Source: SIG607 sp045646245 (GTDB lineage: Bacteria > Bacillota > Clostridia > Oscillospirales > Acutalibacteraceae). From it: 16,308 bases of DNA. The DNA lies in NCBI GenBank assembly GCA_045646245.1, contig JAZRKJ010000005.1, forward strand, positions 1-16,308, read 5' to 3'. The notes under the pieces are model-generated. The model saw only the letters and a list, made by a program, of their open reading frames with translations, was not told the DNA's origin and did no database searches. Below are positions 13,920-16,308 of this stretch, in pieces (the first letter of the stretch is position 1; the number at the start of each line of letters is the position of its first letter). Position numbers and translations under genes: made by a program.

Positions 13920-14999
13920 CTATTTCAAACTGAATTTAAGCAAAACGGGGTTATGGTCGGAATAAGTAAAGCCGTTTTCAACGTTTTCCACTTTGCTGAC
14001 CTCCACGTTATCACTTACAAGGAAGCCGTCCACAATAATTGTAAAATTGCCTTCTTTATAAGGCACGTCACAATTACGGCAGGTGGGTATAAGCTCGGAA
14101 GAAGAATAATTTGTACACCTGCTTATACCTTCAGGCAAAAGCTCTTCGGGGAAAGGCTGTGCCCAGCCGAAATCCACCGTGGCGCCGCCGTTTAGTTCTT
14201 GGGTTGAAGTACCCGTAAAATCGTGGTTAAAATCCCCTCCGCAAAGGCAATAATTACCCTTTTCGTATTCCGACTTCATATCGTTAAACAGCATAGTCAT
14301 TTGCGCTGTTCTGATTTCATCGCTTCCGCCGTAAGCCGAAAGATGAACGTTATATATAACAAGCTCCTTGCCGTTATCAACAGGTATTCTTGACACCGAA
14401 TAGCACCTGTCCAAATCAAGAAATTTACTTATCCCCGTGGAAATAGGCAAGCTTCTGCGCAAGGAAGAAGATATTTTATACTTACTTAAAGTGAGTATAC
14501 CGCTGTTTGAAGCACCGTGAGGTTCATTAAACGGATAGGCAAGATACGCCGAATGGTAATTCACCGCAAAGGCACTGTTATAATTATTAAACCTTTGGGT
14601 AAGCATTTTTCGTTGGTCTGCGTGGTAACTTCTGGTGGAATCGGTATCCACCTCCTGAAACAGTATAAAATCGGGATTAAAGCCTTCAACCAACTGCGTC
14701 GAACCGTTTATACATTCAATTACGCTTTCTTTGCTTTTAGCGCGGGACTGCTTACCGCCGTCCATAAAAAAGGTAAAATCCTTGGTATAAGCGCCGAAGC
14801 CTATATTATAAATCATCGCGCTATATTCCGAAGAAGTAGTTACTTCACCCTGCTGCGCGCTGTTTTCGGGTATAATTTCCGTATTGTCGGCAATTCTGGA
14901 ATACTGAATAAACAAGTACCCCACGTACCCTACTGCAATTAAAACCACAACCAAAACAAGAGCCACAATAACTTTCAGTGCTTTTTTAAACCTTCCCAT
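13920..14999 (-). CDS. Membrane-anchored endonuclease/exonuclease/phosphatase (EEP) family protein
   Basis: A 359-residue protein with a basic N-terminus (MGRFKKALK) and one long hydrophobic helix at about 9-31. The EEP domain follows on the outer face of the membrane. All hallmark residues are visible in order: YNIGFG with N65, ILFQEVD with metal-binding E116, YNVHLSA with H219, GGDFNHD with D256 and N258, IVDGFL with D324, and YSDHNPV with D348-H349. EEP members include DNases, phosphodiesterases and lipid or sugar phosphatases; substrate cannot be assigned. The extracellular position argues against a DNA repair role. There is no lipobox. GGAG lies 5 bases before the ATG, and a consensus promoter precedes it. 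nadE follows in the same direction. Confidence 0.88.
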   Translation of the reverse strand: MGRFKKALKVIVALVLVVVLIAVGYVGYLFIQYSRIADNTEIIPENSAQQGEVTTSSEYSAMIYNIGFGAYTKDFTFFMDGGKQSRAKSKESVIECINGSTQLVEGFNPDFILFQEVDTDSTRSYHADQRKMLTQRFNNYNSAFAVNYHSAYLAYPFNEPHGASNSGILTLSKYKISSSLRRSLPISTGISKFLDLDRCYSVSRIPVDNGKELVIYNVHLSAYGGSDEIRTAQMTMLFNDMKSEYEKGNYCLCGGDFNHDFTGTSTQELNGGATVDFGWAQPFPEELLPEGISRCTNYSSSELIPTCRNCDVPYKEGNFTIIVDGFLVSDNVEVSKVENVENGFTYSDHNPVLLKFSLK

Positions 15000-15031
15000 A
15001 GCCGCTCCTTATTCAAAAAAACTACGTAAAC

Positions 15032-15060
15032 ATAATACAATATTATTTTTAAAAAATCAA
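15032..15060 (-). promoter_or_regulatory. Promoter of the EEP protein gene
   Basis: On the minus strand: -35 TTGATT (15055-15060), 17-bp spacer, -10 TATTAT (15032-15037). It occupies the gap between DUF3021 and the EEP gene. I see no strong terminator for the DUF3021 operon in this gap; only a weak GCTT/AAGC hairpin is present. Confidence 0.7.
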
Positions 15061-15080
15061 CACCGCTTGAATAAAGAAGC

Positions 15081-15497
15081 TTATTTAATTTTTTTATTCA
15101 ATTTTTTACTTACGGCTTTTACCGAAATAACCACCGTCAGCCAAACCGCCAAATACCCCAACAGAAAAATAAGAGTAAAAATAAGCACTACAGCAATTCT
15201 AAACGGTATCCAACTGTTTACAAGATAACAAGCTAAATAAGCAACGTAAATTAAAGAAAAATGGCAAAGAGTAGATTTCAGCACGTTCCATTCTTCAATT
15301 TGATTAAACACCGACGCACCCGCCTGAATAAAGGCTAAAAGGTAGGTTGAAACAATAGCCACAAGCACCTCTTTCCCGTCCAAAGAAAAATTATTCACAG
15401 TCTTATCCAGAACGGCGTAAATGATTCCCGCTATAATAGGTCCTCCCCCGCCGAATACCGCGCCGCGGTGTAAAAACTCTTTAAGATATTTATTCAT
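15081..15497 (-). CDS. DUF3021 family four-helix membrane protein
   Basis: A 138-residue membrane protein with four hydrophobic helices near 12-30, 44-62, 76-95 and 100-128, and a lysine-rich C-terminus. The N-terminal FGGGGPIIAGIIYAVL segment is characteristic of DUF3021. DUF3021 proteins are usually encoded directly behind a LytTR regulator, and in comparable pairs the membrane protein restrains the regulator. The ATG overlaps the LytTR stop codon by 8 bases (ATGAATAA), so the two are cotranscribed and probably coupled in translation. The inhibitory role is inference. Confidence 0.88.
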   Translation of the reverse strand: MNKYLKEFLHRGAVFGGGGPIIAGIIYAVLDKTVNNFSLDGKEVLVAIVSTYLLAFIQAGASVFNQIEEWNVLKSTLCHFSLIYVAYLACYLVNSWIPFRIAVVLIFTLIFLLGYLAVWLTVVISVKAVSKKLNKKIK

Positions 15498-15930
15498 TTT
15501 TACTTCCTATCCTTTCTTTAATAAATTTCAGTTGACGCCTTGAAACGTAATCGGTATAGCCGTTTTTAAGTAAGATTTTAAGCGTACCCGAAATTGAAGC
15601 GTCAAATCTTTCGGCTTTATTCAAATTAACAATACACGACTGGTTTATTTTTATAAAGGAATCGGGTAGTTTTTCTTCTATAACGTAAAGGCGTTCTTTT
15701 ATTTGAAACTTTTCTTTTTCGCATACCGCGTAAACCTTGTTATCCATAATGGAAAAGCAGTAAACGTCGGCAAAACAAAGCTTGACCATTTCTTTACCGC
15801 TATACCCCCAAAAGCCTTCGCTCCACTCTTCGGTTAAGGCTTTTATACTTTTTACAAGCTCGGTTTCTTCTTTTGCATATATCAAAACTTGTTCTTCACA
15901 GTTTGGATCAATTATTACTTCGCATTTCAT
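15490..15930 (-). CDS. LytTR family transcriptional regulator
   Basis: A 146-residue DNA-binding protein. Residues ~46-142 form the LytTR domain, with the typical KERLYVIEEKLPDSFIKINQSCIVNLNKAERFDA and a closing VSRRQLKFIKERI. The first ~45 residues are not a response regulator receiver domain, as is usual for LytTR-DUF3021 pairs. The ATG at 15930 is preferred because GGAG lies 9 bases upstream and a promoter lies behind it. A longer reading to 16011 would begin upstream of that promoter and has no ribosome binding site. The likely target is its own promoter, which carries an inverted repeat. Confidence 0.92.
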   Translation of the reverse strand: MKCEVIIDPNCEEQVLIYAKEETELVKSIKALTEEWSEGFWGYSGKEMVKLCFADVYCFSIMDNKVYAVCEKEKFQIKERLYVIEEKLPDSFIKINQSCIVNLNKAERFDASISGTLKILLKNGYTDYVSRRQLKFIKERIGSKNE

Positions 15931-15951
15931 AAAATCTCTCCTTTCAAAAAT

Positions 15952-15980
15952 ATGGTACAACCCCTGCGGAATTTTTTCAA
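15952..15980 (-). promoter_or_regulatory. Probable promoter of the LytTR-DUF3021 operon
   Basis: On the minus strand: -35 TTGAAA (15975-15980), 17-bp spacer, -10 TACCAT (15952-15957). The -35 box is good and the -10 box weak (4 of 6), which would suit an activated or autoregulated promoter. Confidence 0.55.
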
Positions 15981-16006
15981 TACATTTATGACATACGGTT
16001 GAAAAA
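15973..16006. repeat. Inverted repeat at the LytTR promoter, candidate operator
   Basis: TTTTTCAA (15973-15980) and TTGAAAAA (15999-16006) are exact inverted copies separated by 18 bases. The left arm covers the -35 box of the LytTR operon. It may be an autoregulatory site, but LytTR proteins more often bind direct repeats, so this is not certain. Confidence 0.45.
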
Positions 16007-16027
16007 TCCATTTATTCGGTAACTTTA

Positions 16028-16069
16028 AAAGGACAGAATATGCGGAGCGCTCCGTATATTCTGTCCTTT
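16028..16069. terminator. Long palindromic hairpin, probable terminator
   Basis: Arms 16028-16048 and 16049-16069 pair over 21 positions with a single G-T wobble and no unpaired centre (in RNA the innermost few bases form the loop). The plus strand continues TTTAATTTTTA and the minus strand TTTTAAAG, so the tail is better on the plus strand. No plus-strand gene lies before it. On the minus strand it would end any transcript coming from the right edge of the window and insulate the LytTR operon. Confidence 0.65.
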
Positions 16070-16308
16070 AATTTTTACAACTTTCTGTACTTACTTGTCA
16101 AAACGCCGCAATACTTTTAAGCTCTTCTTTTCTGCCGTCAATAGGTTAAGCAAACACGAATAATCCGAATCTGCCCTAAACGGCATAATTTAGGCGCTTT
16201 TCGGTTTGTCGTCGCGTATAAGCGCCAGCTTTATAAGCTCCTCCGCACCAAAAATCCCTCAAAATTCTACTCGTTTAGGGTCGAAGAATTTTAAAGTGGA
16301 GGATTTTT
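16070..16308. other. Gene-free right end with many complementary segments (structured RNA or dispersed repeat)
   Basis: About 240 bases without a convincing gene. Exact complementary pairs are AAAAATCC (16250-16257) with 16301-16308, AAAATTCT (16261-16268) with 16285-16292, GGCGCTT (16193-16199) with 16220-16226, AGCTT (16227-16231) with 16235-16239, CCTAAA (16175-16180) with 16189-16194, and CCCTAAACG (16174-16182) with 16272-16280. Some of these compete, which suggests alternative folds. A 31-codon ATG frame on the minus strand (16091-16186) has no ribosome binding site. The outermost inverted repeat ends on the last base of the window. Confidence 0.5.

Noticed and set aside
15931..16011. 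27-residue N-terminal extension of the LytTR protein, including a CHKC motif
   Set aside because: The extension has no ribosome binding site and contains the likely promoter; the ATG at 15930 has a good GGAG site.
1..16308. CRISPR arrays, tRNA or rRNA genes, insertion sequences, phage genes or a defence island
   Set aside because: No regularly spaced direct repeats, no tRNA-like cloverleaf, and no transposase, integrase or phage protein was seen on either strand.

Overview
The window looks like a piece of an uncultured Clostridia (Bacillota) chromosome. The support is the AT-rich composition, strong AGGAGG-type ribosome binding sites, sigma-A-like promoters, a T-box leader, a GlgC/GlgD two-subunit ADP-glucose pyrophosphorylase, an ECF sigma/DUF4367 anti-sigma pair and a LytTR/DUF3021 pair. 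I cannot name a genus. Base 1 falls inside a gene and the last base coincides with the end of an inverted repeat, so this may be a whole assembly contig broken at a repeat.

Layout. Positions 2-787 (+) hold the C-terminal part of MtaB (tRNA ms2t6A methylthiotransferase), ending at a hairpin terminator. Positions 825-3471 (-) are a compact three-gene operon: ECF sigma factor, membrane anti-sigma factor with a DUF4367-like extracellular domain, and a lipoprotein built of about five repeated modules. Positions 3581-5160 (-) hold a lone trpB behind a T-box leader whose best specifier codon is UGG (Trp). A second consensus promoter lies between the T-box terminator and trpB. Positions 5200-6048 (-) are uppP, the undecaprenyl-diphosphatase of cell-wall lipid recycling.

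Positions 6137-11806 (-) are a full glycogen synthesis operon in the order glgB-glgC-glgD-glgA, with a clear promoter in front of glgB and a terminator after glgA. It makes ADP-glucose (GlgC/GlgD), elongates the alpha-1,4 chain (GlgA) and adds alpha-1,6 branches (GlgB). Divergent from it at 12062-13069 (+) is a GH130 family glycoside phosphorylase, probably acting on beta-mannosides. Its promoter overlaps an inverted repeat that may be an operator. Positions 13119-13850 (-) are nadE (NAD synthetase). Positions 13920-14999 (-) are a membrane-anchored endonuclease/exonuclease/phosphatase-fold protein. Positions 15081-15930 (-) are a LytTR regulator overlapping a DUF3021 four-helix membrane protein, with an inverted repeat over the promoter.

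Positions 16012-16308 contain no convincing gene. They hold a long palindromic terminator and a dense set of complementary segments, which suggests a structured RNA or a dispersed repeat. Nothing here is a clear phage, transposon, CRISPR array or defence system. The least ordinary parts are the modular lipoprotein of the sigma operon, the double promoter of trpB, the two promoter-overlapping inverted repeats and the structured right end.
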